56,943 bases of DNA from NCBI GenBank assembly GCA_049999805.1, contig JBNGIO010003332.1, positions 1-56,943 on the forward strand, written 5' to 3'. The notes under the pieces are model-generated. The model saw nothing but the letters and a program-made list of their open reading frames with translations, did not search any database and was not told the origin of the DNA. The number at the start of each line of letters is the position of its first letter. The stretch's first letter is position 1. This stretch comes from Folioceros fuciformis. Taxonomy: Eukaryota > Anthocerotophyta > Anthocerotopsida > Anthocerotales. The position numbers and the translations under genes were made by a program. This document shows positions 10,314-22,070 of this stretch, one piece after another.

Positions 10314-13300
10314 ATGCTGAGCGTGCTGCGGGTGCATTTGCCATCCGACATTCCCATTGCCGGTTGCGAGCTCACTCCCTATGTGCTACTGCGCAAATCG
10401 GATGGTACTGTCACAACCGATGACATTTCCGAGTCCGCTCCCGTCGATGGTCACTACCTGCGTTGTCGATGGTGCGTTTTTGGCCCCCTTGTTTCGAGAT
10501 TAGCGCTCCCCTTGTCTGTCGGCCCGTCGGTCGAGCGCGATTTCCGGCGCGCCGACCTAGCTGCTGCTCCTTCCTCCTAGGAAATTGTAGCCCTCAAGCC
10601 CGTACCCTAGTGGGGTGAGGTGAGTGACGTGACGTTCTCTTCTGACGGGACCGATGTTGCCGGTCTCACCTGTGCAGGTATAGGATACAGAGCGACAAAA
10701 GGGGGGCGGTGTGCAGTGTGCACCCTGCAGAGCAAGCGACGCTGCAATGTTTGTCGTGCGTCAAGTTGAAGTTGGCTGTGAGCAAAAGTTATCATTGCAG
10801 TACCAAATGCTTTTCGGACGCATGGAGGCTTCACCGGACTATGCACGAACGTGCTGCCACCGCGGCACGGGAGAACGGGGAGGAGGAGGATAACCCCTAT
10901 GTCAGGTTCAACAACACGGGTGGCAGCATCACCACTGCACCGCCTCCCGCGGTGCTTAGTAATGGCTCCCGCTTTTCCTCTGAACAGGGTGGCAATGGGG
11001 AAACGTGGTTTGAGGTGGGGCAGGGGAAAACATACACACCCACAGCTGAGGATGTGGGCTATGTTCTCAAATTGGAGTGCGCAGCCGTGGACAAACTAAC
11101 AGGAATAGCATCCGCTCCTGCCCACGCCGTACTCACCGCCCGGGTTATACCTGCTCCGTCTCCTACCCCACGGCGCATGGTTTATGTCAATCCGGGAGCA
11201 GATGGTACTGCAGTAGGAGTTGATGTGGAGCCACGGGGTGGACTACCTGGGACCTTTACAGTGTTATCTTACAATGTTTTGTCCGATATCTATGCCACCA
11301 GTGAGATGTACAGTTATTGTCCTCCGTGGGCTCTTTCTTGGGCGTATCGCAGGCAGAATTTACTGCGGGAGATAATTGGTTACCGAGCTGATATCTTGTG
11401 CCTTCAGGAGGTAGCAATTGTGCTTACAGTGTACATGACGGTTTCTGTGAACATCTCTGGTTGCAGACCCGTTTTTGAGCCAGATCGTTCTCTTCTCATG
11501 TTGGTGCAGGTTCAGAGTAATCACTTCGAAGACTTTTTCCGCCCAGAGTTGGACAAACATGGCTACACTGCTGTGTACAAGAAGAAGACTTCAGAGGTGC
11601 TGTAGAATACCTTGATGCTCTCTGAGCATCTTACCAAAGGCTGTATGTGTCTGAGGACTCCACTTATTGGACTTAACGAGCTCATCATGCTGGCCTCCAG
11701 GTTTTTGTAGGCTCTTCTTACATCATTGATGGTTGTGCCACTTTCTACAAACGTGATCGGTTTCAGCTTGTAAAAAAATATGAGGTACTCTTTGCTTATC
11801 CCTGAAGAGTACGGGGTGGTACTCTGACGTGGTTCGTTGTGGACATGGTTGTTTGATTCCATTCCATGTTGTGTTGTGAGCAGTCGTGTAACCTGGTTCC
11901 TGCGGTGATGCAGGTGGAATTCAACAAGGCTGCACAGTCGCTGTCTGATGCCCTTGTGCCCAGTGCATCTAAGAAGGCAGCTCTTAGTCGATTGCTCAAG
12001 GTTAGTTAGGTGTACTGAAGGGTGTTAACACGTTTCATGGTCGATGATCTCATGGATTAATCCTAAACCACCCGTTGGGCCAGCCTGACTTACGTGCCGC
12101 TTGGTGTCCAGGATAATGTGGCTCTTATCGTGGTGTTGGAGGCTAAAGAAGCGGTCCATGGACAGGATTCCGCTTCCGTGGGAGGGAAAAGACAGCTGCT
12201 TTGTGTGGTGAGTCGTTTACAGCTTTTAAGACATAAGAAGGAAGCATTGATAAGCTTTAGGCTGAAGAGAGCTCGTGCTTCATTGACTTTCACAGACTCT
12301 TAAGTTTTCGCGTAGGCGAGTCTGCATCTAAAAAATTTATTTAGGGTCTGATGGAGTAGAGAAACGAGCAGCATTTAAAGGCCGACCGTTTACATGTTTT
12401 TAAAATTTTCTCAGGCCAACACGCACATTCATGCGAACCCGGAGTTGAAAGATGTGAAGATTTGGCAGGTATCGTTTTGGTGTTGTTATCTGTTGTTTTG
12501 AGAGCCATGTAAGATGACACCAGATGAAAAACTCAAAACCTTACGGGCTCATGACGTATAGGTCCACACCCTATTGAAGGGACTGGAGAAGATAGCAGCG
12601 AGTGCTGATATACCGATGCTCGTAGCCGGCGACTTCAACTCAATTCCCGGAAGGTTGGTCTTAAGAGGTCATTGAGACGGCAAACTTTTGCGTCTTTTGG
12701 TTCAAAGAACACGCCCGGCATGGACGTGTCTGTTGATCAAGAATGTTTTACGATTGTGGGTGGCAGTGCTCCCCACTCACTTCTGAAGTCGGGAAGGGTA
12801 GATCCTGCCCACCCGGAACTACAAACTGATCCGCTTGGTATCCTCCGTCCTTCGAGCAAGCTCTGCCACTCGCTGCCTCTGGTAAGCTGTTGAGCCGAGG
12901 TCGTCTGCAGAGTAGCAGTGGAGGTCTGCAGTCTTGTAATATTTGTTTTCCTCGCATTTTGTCTCCAGGTTAGTGCGTATTCAGGTCTTTGTAGGCTTGG
13001 AAGTTCCACTCCTGCTCTAGAGCGGCAGCGTCGGCGAATGGAGCAACTAAGTCACGAGCCTCTCTTCACGAATTGTACGCGAGACTTTTTGGGGACCCTC
13101 GACTATATCTTTTACACAGGTAGGCGGCTTGCCAAAACTACTCTCTGTTCCCTGAAAACTGGTCTGACTTTCTGTTAGAGAAAAACCACTCAAGTAAATT
13201 TGGCTTGTTATGTGATGCAGCGGATTCCTTGGCCGTGGATTCCGTTTTGGAGCTGCTGGACGAGGAGAGTCTGCGGAAGGACACTGCCCTGCCATCTCCA

Positions 13301-13366
13301 GAGTGGTCCTCGGATCACATAGCATTGCTGGCGGAATTCCGCTGTAAGCCGCGGACGCGCCGTTAG
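10314..13366 (+). CDS. CCR4: CCR4a/b-like poly(A)-specific deadenylase (11 coding exons)
   Basis: Catalytic subunit type of the CCR4-NOT complex, which shortens mRNA poly(A) tails in the cytoplasm. Exons read 10314-10471, 10678-11410, 11510-11596, 11701-11784, 11914-12000, 12112-12207, 12415-12468, 12562-12653, 12767-12881, 12969-13119 and 13221-13366. All introns are GT...AG, and the sum (1803 nt) gives 600 residues, close to the plant CCR4a/b length I know (about 600). The start MLSVLRVHLPSDIPIAGCEL matches the family start. A Cys/His cluster (CSVHP...CLSC...SYHCSTKC) gives the plant-type MYND-like finger. The endonuclease/exonuclease/phosphatase core follows: FTVLSYNVLSD, CLQEV with the catalytic Glu, DGCATFYKRDRF, AGDFNS with Asp, and SDHIALLAEF near the C-terminus. 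Like other plant CCR4s, it has no leucine-rich repeats. Confidence 0.95.
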
Positions 13367-13931
13367 TGCTAACGTTCCTGTATTCCTGTGTTGTCATATT
13401 TACTTGGCCCCACCTGTTTTTCTTACCTGATGAGAAGTCCGATTATGGGCCTCAGCACAGCAGCATCTCGGGTGTATTTATACCGGGCCAGCTTCCGCGA
13501 GAAGATGACCCATCGCATGATTCACTAAGCTGCTGCCGCATCGCGTCTTCTTTCTGTGTGCGAGCTCTCTAGCTTGTGGAGCAAGCAGCATGTAACATGT
13601 GTATGGTCCCTTGTTTCTAGTCTTGGCGGACAGAAAACTCTCCTGCCTGTTAGAAGCATGATGCATGTGTACATTTTGTCCCGTTTTAGCTAGGTAGTCA
13701 GTTACATTGTAGGAGGTCACATGACTGAGCCAATAATAGCTCTTGGCGATTTGTCCAGGTTTTTCCTGTCTGTAAGATGTTTGATGCGGTCTAACTCCAT
13801 TTTGGCCTCCCTTCGGCAAGTCTGGGTTTGTGGATTTCTTCAACCTGATGTTCACTGCTTCGAGCGACTGAGCTGTCCTCCAGTCTTCTTTTGTCCTGAG
13901 TAATAAAGCCTTGCTTGCACTGAGCATCGCT

Positions 13932-13945
13932 AAACCCTAAACCCC
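13932..13945 (+). promoter_or_regulatory. telo-box (AAACCCTAA) in the chlorophyll synthase promoter
   Basis: AAACCCTAAACCCC lies about 97-110 bp upstream of the chlorophyll synthase ATG. Telo-boxes are known plant promoter elements, often in growth-related and photosynthesis-related genes. The position supports a regulatory role; binding is inferred. Confidence 0.5.
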
Positions 13946-14041
13946 TGTCCAAAACCGAAGGTGCGCGTAGTTAGTCGTCTTGTGCCACGCTCCCTTCCAT
14001 CGTAGAATCTGTCGACTCTGCTTGCCGAAGGTGCCCAAGCC

Positions 14042-16478
14042 ATGGCACGCGCGGTGCTGTTGTCTGCCTCCTTGCCGGTCTCTCTCCCTCGCGACACTCG
14101 CGTGCCCTCGTCGTGCAGCCTGCTTTGCACCAAGCGGGTGGATTTGAGCTTCTCACCGTGTCGGAAGCAGAGGCAGCGTCGACAATGGGGTGTGGCTGTA
14201 AAGGCAGCGGCGCCAGAGAGTGCCCCGTCCAAAGATGTTACGGAGACGGATGAAAAATCAGCAATGAACCAGCTGCTTGGAATGAAGGGTGCATCACAGA
14301 CGACGGTATTGTGACGGTAAAATTGTGCCGTTCTCGCATTGGCTTTGCCACCGGGGTGCTTGAAGCAGCTGAAGCCTTCCCGTGTACAGGATATATGGAA
14401 AATTAGGCTGCAGCTGACTAAGCCCGTGACATGGGCCCCGCTCATATGGGGAGTTCTATGTGGTGCTGCTGCGTCTGGTAAGGGATACGATTGCTTACAT
14501 TTTGCGCCCCTGGTCCTTTGTGTTGGGCTCACTGAGCGTTCCCGATTCCAGGAAATTTCGAGTGGACCCCTGAAGACGTTGCCAAGTCTGTGACTTGCAT
14601 GTTCATGTCAGGACCTCTGCTCACGGGCTATACCCAGGTTACTAGCATGCGTACCTCGTTTGTGGTTGGCTTGCTTACCTACCACGGTAGGCATACAATG
14701 TGGTGGACGTCCACTGACCCTTACTAAGTAGCACCAGATATTTGTCCTGACTAAAGTAATTCCGTGATGCAGACAATAAATGACTGGTACGACCGCGAGA
14801 TTGATGCCATCAACGAGCCCTATCGGCCAATTCCCTCTGGAGCAATATCCGAGACTGAGGTGTGTTGTAGCTCTAAACTGCTTGAGATCCATCAGACAGG
14901 AGAGGAGAAAAGGAATGGGAGTGCTCTCTGATTTCTTTTTAAGTTACTGTCAACAGGTTATTGCACAAATTTGGGTGCTTCTGCTTGGTGGCTTGGCAGT
15001 GGCTTACGGGCTCGATGTCTGGGTGAGCTTTACTTTCTCTACAACACTGCCATCTGTTTTCTGCTTTGAGCTGTGTATAGAAGTTGTTGTGTACCTTTAA
15101 TGTTCTTTTGGTACAGGCGGGGCATGAATTTCCCTCTATCCTCTGCCTATCTCTTGGGGGTTCCTTTTTGTCGTATATATATTCGGCTCCGCCTCTCAAG
15201 GTAAAATTTGTATTTATTGTGAATTGCTGAACAATGTTCATACTGTAGGAAGGACATTCCACAAGTAGACTTCCAAGGTTTCTGTATGGTATCTATGTGA
15301 TAATTTTCATCAGCGGGCTCTACTTGCTCATTATCTTATCAATGATACTGGTGGTGAATGAACTTTCAACAGTTGAAGCAGAGCGGGTGGATTGGAAATT
15401 ATGCTCTCGGCTCAAGTTACATCTCGCTGCCATGGTGTGTCTTTCTGCCACATGTTCCTATGAAAGCTTTGCTAGAAATGCCAACCTTAGTGGGCGGTAA
15501 CTACTGTCTGAAGACTTTAAGTGGTTGCTTGGCGTGAATGCATGTATGGAAAGGGCTTTCCTTGGTGCACCGAGGAGGTGACTTTCTTCGCTTGGTCCAT
15601 TTGTCATTGAGCAGGTGGGCTGGTCAGGCCTTGTTTGGAACGGTTACTCCGGAGGTTGTGGTGTTGACCCTGTTGTACAGCACGGCTGGGGTACTTGATC
15701 ACCACCACTTTCATCTTGCATTTTGAAAGAGCAGCTGTGATGTAACAGCCATCGAGGGCTAATATCATGCAATTTTCCGGTGGGCAGCTGGGCATAGCCA
15801 TCGTGAATGATTTCAAGAGTATCGAGGGCGATCGTGCCATGGGCCTGCAGGTAAACTACTCATTCGCACATTGCGTGGGCAACGTTACGAAACTGATGAA
15901 AGTTATTTACGGTGTCCAAATTTCGTTTCCGGTCCAGTCATTGCCCGTTGCATTCGGCGCCGAAACTGCAAAATGGATCTGCGCTGGGTCCATAGATGTC
16001 ACGCAGCTTGGCGTTGCACGTAAGCTTCTCTTCGGGCGATTGTCAGTTTGAAACGACTCCCACTTTCTCTGGCTCGTGAAATTACACGATTTCTGTGGCC
16101 AAGTGTGTAGCTGACTGTCGTCTGGCAGTTTGGATCCTCTCACAAGGCAAGCTATATTTCGGCTTGGGGTTGTTGGCGCTACTTGCTCCGCAAGTCTTCT
16201 TTCAGGTAGCCTCCCACACCCACCTGTCACCAACGAGGTAAATCTGTATGCGTCACTTGTCGAACTGATTTTCCGTTTTCACCTGGCAGTTCCAGTACCT
16301 CCTTAAGGACCCTGTAAAGTATGATGTGAAATACCAGGTACGAGGCCTCGTTGAACCTTGTAGAACGGATAGTCGATCGCTTCATCTGGCTGATTGTATG
16401 ATGGATGTCTTGCAGGCAAGCGCTCAACCCTTCTTCGTTTTCGGGTTACTTCTGACGGCGCTTGCTGTAAGCCACTAA
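14042..16478 (+). CDS. CHLG: Chlorophyll synthase, plastid (13 exons)
   Basis: UbiA-family prenyltransferase that attaches the geranylgeranyl/phytyl chain to chlorophyllide in plastid membranes, the last step of chlorophyll synthesis. Exons: 14042-14305, 14390-14477, 14552-14637, 14773-14859, 14957-15022, 15117-15200, 15373-15434, 15615-15690, 15788-15850, 15938-16019, 16129-16205, 16290-16337, 16416-16478. The sum is 1146 nt, 381 residues, near the plant norm (about 387). A Ser/Arg-rich transit peptide precedes NQLLGMKGAS. Recognisable blocks include KIRLQLTKPVTWAPLIWGV, the first Asp-rich site NDWYDREIDAINEPYRPIPS, LPWWAGQALFGTVTPEVVV, the second Asp-rich site IVNDFKSIEGDRAMGLQ, SLPVAFGAETAKWIC and KDPVKYDVKYQASAQP. 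The join of exons 10 and 11 (VALWILSQGK) is less conserved but in phase. The gene lies head-to-tail behind the CCR4-like gene with 675 bp between. Confidence 0.96.
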
Positions 16479-16842
16479 CTTGACTTAGCAACAAGGTAAA
16501 GGTGCGCTGCCGTCAGTTAGAGTTGCCGCTTCATGTATGGCAGAACAGACGACGGGCTTTAGTAGCAGGAGGAAGGCCCTGTACAGACAATTTTGCTCGA
16601 GGTTATTTATTCATAATTACACAAGAAGTTCGAGGGGGAATACGAAACACAGGCTGTGCCTCACAGGACCCGGAAAACACTTGAATTTTAATCCAACTAT
16701 TGTCGGCCTGGTTACGCAATACCGAATGGCTACCTTCGCGATGGGCATACTCGAGCTTTGCTGGTGTTTCTCCCAACGCGAGTGCCACCCAGGGGATGTG
16801 CACCAGGACCAAGCTGACTAGCCTTAGCAACTTATCCGAGGC

Positions 16843-17238
16843 TCATTCATCCCCTGATGGCTTGCTCCTCTTAGAGATGTCGAAACCGGTTTCCTCTAAG
16901 CTTTCGCCGTGATCGTCTTGCTGCTTCGCCCATGTCTGATGAGACTCCTGTGCCACCTTCTCCGGGTTCCCTTGCACCGCTCCGTACCTTCCTCGAGGCG
17001 TATCATCCCGGTTGTCTTGATTCGCTTGCGGGGAAGAGCTCTTGACGTCAGAATTCACTCTCGCGCCAGTGGAATCGTAGCTTGCTTCGCTTTCCGTCCC
17101 AAGCCAGCGCCCGTGAATGCTCCTGCCCTCCAGTTGCAGCCTCCGGCACGCAGGGCTGAGAACCTTCAACAATCTTCTTGCCTCAGCCATGTCGTCGCAC
17201 AGAGATTCAGACCAGGTCTTCAGCCACGCAGAAGACAA
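16843..17238 (-). CDS. Hypothetical 131-residue protein, possible last exon
   Basis: Open minus-strand frame starting MSSAWLKTWSESLCDDMAEA and ending in a hydrophilic, acidic tail (SKRSKPSGDE). I do not recognise it. Its first part lies in the segmental duplication. The second copy (about 20800-20900) keeps a matching frame around IAEARLFKVLS and GRSIHG but breaks soon after, which hints weakly at past coding. It would be convergent with chlorophyll synthase. Upstream exons may exist; none is clear. Confidence 0.3.
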   Translation of the reverse strand: MSSAWLKTWSESLCDDMAEARRLLKVLSPACRRLQLEGRSIHGRWLGTESEASYDSTGARVNSDVKSSSPQANQDNRDDTPRGRYGAVQGNPEKVAQESHQTWAKQQDDHGESLEETGFDISKRSKPSGDE

Positions 17239-19030
17239 GAAGGTAGAAGCAGGAGCCCAAAGCTACCATGCAATTTTGACAAGTGGCGGGGGACACAGAG
17301 CTGCCGCCTTGTGCCATGTGTCCGTCTTTGAGACTCCCGTTTCACACGAGAAGACACATGGAGGAAAAATTGTCCTCCTGGTGACGGGGCTAATCAAGCA
17401 TTTGCACATACCTTCGATCCTGAGGTCATAGGAAAGATCGCACACAGTTCACTGCTAAGTTGTAGATTTGCAACGCAATATGTGTTGAGGAAGAGGATTG
17501 ATTCAGAACATCATACAAATTCCAAGTCCTGGCTCATGTTTCAACTGTTCAGTGAAGGAACGGAAGAGAAGAACAAGGCCCCGCACTCAAGGGAGCTTTT
17601 GTTGTTGTAGTGCGTGTGTTGAAGCTTCAAGCATGCCAATCCAGGAAGAGATCGGTTGTGAGGCAATACAGCGAAGCTTGTGCAATGACCAGATGTCGTG
17701 AGTGATGGCAAAGATAAACCTAAAAGGTCTCTTCGACACCGTTACTCTAGTGGAAAAGGAAATATGGCGCTCGCGGATGAAGATGATGCGTAACGGTGGA
17801 GATGGTACATCGGCACGATGAGAATCTGCAAAGCGCATGCGCCATGGGCCTCTGGTGTGTTGGCGAGGATGAGAGCCCCAGGTCGGGAGCTAGATGCTAC
17901 AGCTCGGGTGCCCCCTTGGTCTCGTAGCTTGTCCGGGAGGTGAGGAAGGCCCTCTTGATCGTCCTGTTTGATGCAGTGTGCTTTCTTCGCTGGTGTTTGG
18001 CTGTGCGCATGATGTGAGCTGTGAGCTGTAGGTATGTGGTGAAAGAGGGTGTGTGCGATGCAAGCATGCTTCCTAGGGCTGGGCAGGGGATAGGGCGTAG
18101 GGAGCGAGCTGATGGAAGGTCTGAGCTCTCGCATGACTCAACACATGATGCAGGGTATGCTATGCAGGTCGGGTGAGTCGGAAGAGGGTAGCGTCTTCCA
18201 CAGGTATGGGAGGCGGGCAGGCGCGCTCGTTCTGATGGCAGCCACGTGCGGCGTTGCTGCCAGCGCTCTGGACGACGTGCTAATATACCAACGGTGCAGC
18301 AGGTAGGAATCGGTGCATCGTTTTTGTGTTGTGCTGTGGTGGTGTCTGTCTTCTCGTTTTTTTTGGTTTTGACAAGCTTGTGTGGCGGGATTCAGTAAGG
18401 CAATGGAGAAGGCTGCTTTGGATCCCCGGATGCAAGAAGCCTTGGGAGATTCCATACAAAGCGGCTCATGGTACAAGGCCTCCCTAGGGGTAGCCCCAGA
18501 CAGGCATTCAGCATCCTGCAGCTTTCCCATATCTGGCACACAAGGCAGCGGCAGGCTGCATCTGAAGGCTGTTCGGTTGGGAGGTAAGTTATGTTGCCCT
18601 TCGCTTTCCCTGTCGGTGGTCCGTGATGAAAAACACGCTGTTCTGAGTTTGTGTTCTGTAAATGCCACGGCAGGCGGCAGGAGCACGCTGGTGTACAATG
18701 TCCTAGGAGCTGGAAAGTGGGAGGTGCTGGTTCTGGAGGCACTTGTACCCGAGCCAGAGATAGGTTCCAAGTCCAACTCCCCAGAGGCGGACACTCGGAT
18801 GCTCCGAAGAATCAATCTGATGCAAAGCAACGACGAGCCAAAGCTTGGTGACAAGCGAGTAGGAGAGAAGCACTCTCCCTGTGAGATAACTGCTGTCCGG
18901 GAAGTGTAGGCATTGCTCTCAGCCGATATTCGCGGAAGAGTCCCAGATGTAAATCTCGTCACTCCAAGAGGATTCTCATCTCCTGGTAATCTGACGGACT
19001 GCAGAGATGGATTTTTCTTCCTCGCTGGGG
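17040..19030 (+). repeat. Segmental duplication, copy 1 (with intact COA1-like gene)
   Basis: This block aligns in order with 20700-22070. Matches include CTGAGAACCTT...CAACAATCT (17157 and 20856), GAAGCTTGTGCAATGACC (17672; near-match at 21360), GAAGGCTGCTTTGGAT (18409 and 21460) and the 3' flank around 18920-19010 versus 21975-22060. Copy 1 is longer by about 600 bp because it keeps coding exon 1 of the COA1-like gene. Confidence 0.7.
18112..18909 (+). CDS. COA1-like cytochrome oxidase assembly family protein (3 exons)
   Basis: Predicted 204-residue mitochondrial protein of the Coa1/Tim21-like family, whose fungal member helps mature the Cox1 subunit of complex IV at the inner membrane. 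Exons 18112-18302, 18396-18583 and 18674-18909 sum to 615 nt. Residues about 34-55 (AGALVLMAATCGVAASALDD) form one membrane segment. Family-like blocks follow: KAMEKAALDPRMQEALGDSI, SWYKASLGVA, HSASCSFPISGTQGSGRL, HLKAVRLG and LVYNVLGAGKWEVLVLEALV. The tail after VPEPE is charged and variable. Intron 2 is exactly 90 nt (GTAAGT...CAG) with no in-frame stop, so retaining it would insert 30 residues without a frameshift. Identification is from remembered family pattern; the membrane segment plus conserved core makes it fairly secure. Confidence 0.75.
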
Positions 19031-19362
19031 GGAGGAGTTTTGGGCGTCTAGCTAGGTCAATCTCCATGTCGACTTCAACACTTCTAATAGTGGGTCACGC
19101 CTTTTTCCTGGTGATTGTCGCGGTATCAAGGTGCTGTATCGAGACGTGCATCAACCGAAGAAAGGAATCGGCGAGGTCGTTTCCAGTGAGTCGTGAGATG
19201 TCAAAGCAATTTTTAACTGGCTCTATCTTCTTTTATGTCCTCCCTGGTCGCGCTCATCAAAGGCGCTGCATCGACGATGGTGGGGGTGGTAATCTGGCTC
19301 TGCAAACTAAAATAGATTTATATAGTAAAAATACACTACCCGTGATAAGTAACTCATCTAGT

Positions 19363-19430
19363 AGGGTGGCTAGGAGCTAGGTTTGCGACAGGAGCGGCCT
19401 GGTTTCGAGTCCCCATTGTGTCGGAGGCCT
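19363..19430 (+). repeat. Possible tRNA-derived SINE head (A-box and B-box-like motifs)
   Basis: TGGCTAGGAGC resembles a polymerase III A box. About 35 bp later, GGTTTCGAGTCCC resembles a B box. It does not fold as a full tRNA that I can see. The neighbourhood is AT-rich and gene-free. This is only a candidate. Confidence 0.3.
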
Positions 19431-20690
19431 TGATGATATATATCCGTTGTGGCAAACCTGAGCCACTACTCCTGATAGGGATGAAATACGGTAGTTCTGA
19501 GCCTACAATAGACGAGTCCATTTTGAGGAAATTTATTTTATTTTTAATGTCCTTCTCAGGTGGGGAGGTGATTGGTGGAAAGAGTTGTAATAATGGGTAG
19601 GGAAGAATACTAGGTTGATTTTAAAGATCATGGTTGTTATGGATGGAGTAATCATGAGGAGTAAGCATACTAGCTCTTAATGCATTCGGGATCTTCTGGG
19701 TTAAGTTTAGAAGGATGGTTGATGAAAAACCTTTACCTTTACACCTTCAGTAGAGCTTTAAGGCAAGCTATACCTTGATGGCTACTTATTTGTGGAGCAG
19801 CAAAGATTGAGAAATGTTGAGTATGAGCCAATGACTAAGAGTTCTCTAGATGGGGTCTTGTTTTCTTGAGAATCCCCTAGATAAGGTTTGCTAAGTAAAC
19901 ATGTTTGTTTGCACCTAGGATTGTTTCTTTATAGAATTGTATGGTCTTCAATTGCACCAAGAGTCCCTTGAGAGGTATGCTAAGTTAGCTTGTGTGGTCC
20001 CTTATACAAGGTATGTTAAGTTAGCATGTTGGCCTACACTTAGGATTGTTTTAAGATAGAATTGTATGTATAGTGCCACTACCATAATCCAATTGTGATA
20101 TCATCTTTAGGATTCATGAAGTGCCTAGAGGATCAAAAGCCTTAAATCTCATGAAGAAGAAGAATTGTGCAAGTTGAGAATTGAGAACCAATCTATGGTT
20201 AGCCACAGTTGTAAGTGGGTCATCCTACTTGCAGGCCACTATGTGATCATAATAGTAGATTTAGATATTGGGTTCAAGATACTGAATAGCTCAATGTCTT
20301 ATAGATGTTGGGTCTCGTTCTAAAACATTGTCTTAGCATTGTGGTGTTGTAGCATGACATAGACTGCAATATGCAACTTTTACTAACTCAGTGAAATCAT
20401 AACTTGATGAATATAGTTTCACTAAGGCAAGCTTATTGATCTCTCTTAATCCCATAACAACCAGCAAAAAAGCTTAACCTAACCCTCATTCAAATACATT
20501 TTCCAATGCTTAGCAAATCCAGAATAAGGTTACAAAGCACCTTTGAATCTGGATAAGAATAATAAAAAGATAGCTTTTAATTAACATAAAATAGAAGTAA
20601 CCTACAAGTTCCAATCCAACTAAATTTGTATGGGTTTAAATGCAGGCCCTTTAAACATGTGTGCATTCCCTGGGCTCCTAGGCCTAGCGT
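19431..20690. other. AT-rich gene-free stretch
   Basis: No coding frame of note and no recognisable repeat apart from local similarities (for example CTTAGGATTGTTT-like motifs near 19917 and 20039). It separates the two copies of the segmental duplication and may be inserted or decayed transposon DNA. Confidence 0.4.
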
Positions 20691-20699
20691 TGTTGGCTT

Positions 20700-22070
20700 C
20701 TGCTTGCATTTCTTGTCACATCCTGTGGCGAAGCCGGATAAAGATTTCTGTTGCCTTGAATTCAAGATTTCACCCTCGCTCGCGGTTAATCCTCTCGGGG
20801 TTGTTGATTCTACAGCTCCCTTCGTCCCATTCCGTGAATGCTCCTTCCCTGGCTGAGAACCTTGAACAATCTGGCCTCAGCTATGCCGACGCACGGACGT
20901 CAGTCCCAGTTTTGAGCCACCCAGAGCGCATGTGAATTAGGAGGAGGAGCGTAAAGCCTGCGTGCAAATTTGACAAGCGGCGAGGAACTGTAGAGGCTGA
21001 GCTGTCCCCCGCTGGCACCTGTCGAGTCCTGATTTCACGGAAGACGACGCAGGAGAGCGGTTTCACCGCCACCATTCCCTGCGGACCTGGCCTCAAGACC
21101 TAGTCAAGCATGTGCGGATGCCAACACCTTGGAGAGCGGGGTTCATGGAAAAAATTGCGGAACATATATCTGACTGTTACGCTGTAGACTTGCACCGCAA
21201 GATGTGGTGGTGAGGAAGCGGTGATTCAGGACAATCAGAACTGGACTGGATTGCAGGAAATTTTAATTTCATTTCATGTTTCCATCGTTCAGTGGAGGAT
21301 GTCGGTAGATGATGCCAGGCATGCCAATCCCGGAAGAAACGTTAGTGAGGCAATGCAGCCAAGCTTGTGCAATGACCGGGTCCAGATGCCGTGATGGCAA
21401 AGGAGATATGTCGCTCTCGGATGAAGATGATGGTAGCCTGTGTGTGCACCTGCGGATGAAGAAGGCTGCTTTGGATTCCCGGAGGCAACAAGGCTTGACA
21501 TGAAATTCCTTCCGATCTGCCTTTCGGTACAAGGCTGCCTCAGGGGAGGCTTCATGCGGGCATTCAGCATCTTCCAGCTTCCCCATCTGTGGCAAACAAG
21601 GCTGTGACTGGTTCCATCCGAAGGCTGTGCGTTTGGGAAGGAAGTTATGCTCTTCCCTGTTGTTGTTCTGAGACAAGAAAGATGTCGTTTCAGTTAGCAT
21701 TCTGTGAAATCCAGGGCAGGCGGTGGGAGCACGCCGGTGTACGTTGTCCTAGGAGCTGGACGGTGGGAGGTCTGGTGCTGGCGGGACTTGCAGTACCCGA
21801 GCCAGAGAAAGGGTTCAACTCCAACTCCCCCTCCCCCAGAGTCCGACACTCGGACTCTCCGAAGAGCCAACCTCATACGAGCCAAGGACGGGCTGCAGCT
21901 TGATGACAAGGGAGTAGGCTGAAAGTCGGCTCCCTCCCTATGAGATAATCCCCGTCCGGTCGGCGTAAGCGATCCTCAGCAGATTTTCTCAGAGAATTCC
22001 CGGATGTAGACAAATCTCTTGGCTCCAGAGGACTGGCACTTCCCGATAGTCTGGCGGACGGCAGAGATTG
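20700..22070 (+). repeat. Segmental duplication, copy 2 (with COA1-like pseudogene)
   Basis: Diverged copy of 17040-19030 in the same orientation. The block corresponding to about 17790-18390, including coding exon 1 of the COA1-like gene, is missing. Many small indels show it is not recent. Confidence 0.7.
21451..21925 (+). pseudogene. COA1-like pseudogene (exons 2 and 3 only)
   Basis: Nucleotide similarity to exons 2-3 of the gene at 18112-18909 is plain (AAGGCTGCTTTGGAT; TACAAGGC; GCATTCAGCATC; CTAGGAGCTGGA). An early TGA falls at about 21499, where the intact gene reads through into the SWYKAS region. Several indels shift the frame, and the intron 2 donor is altered (GGAAGG in place of GAGGTAAG). 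No membrane segment is encoded because exon 1 is deleted. Confidence 0.75.

Noticed and set aside
13932-13945. Telomere repeat
   Set aside because: Only about two CCCTAAA-like units are present next to a gene start. It is better explained as a telo-box.
18138-19067. 309-residue minus-strand open frame
   Set aside because: It is antisense to the COA1-like exons, whose splice sites, membrane segment and conserved core fit a known family. The antisense product is Ser/Arg-rich with no domain.
18913-19380. 155-residue plus-strand open frame after the COA1-like gene
   Set aside because: The start is TTG, it begins just after the gene's stop inside the 3' flank, and the second copy of the duplication does not keep the frame.
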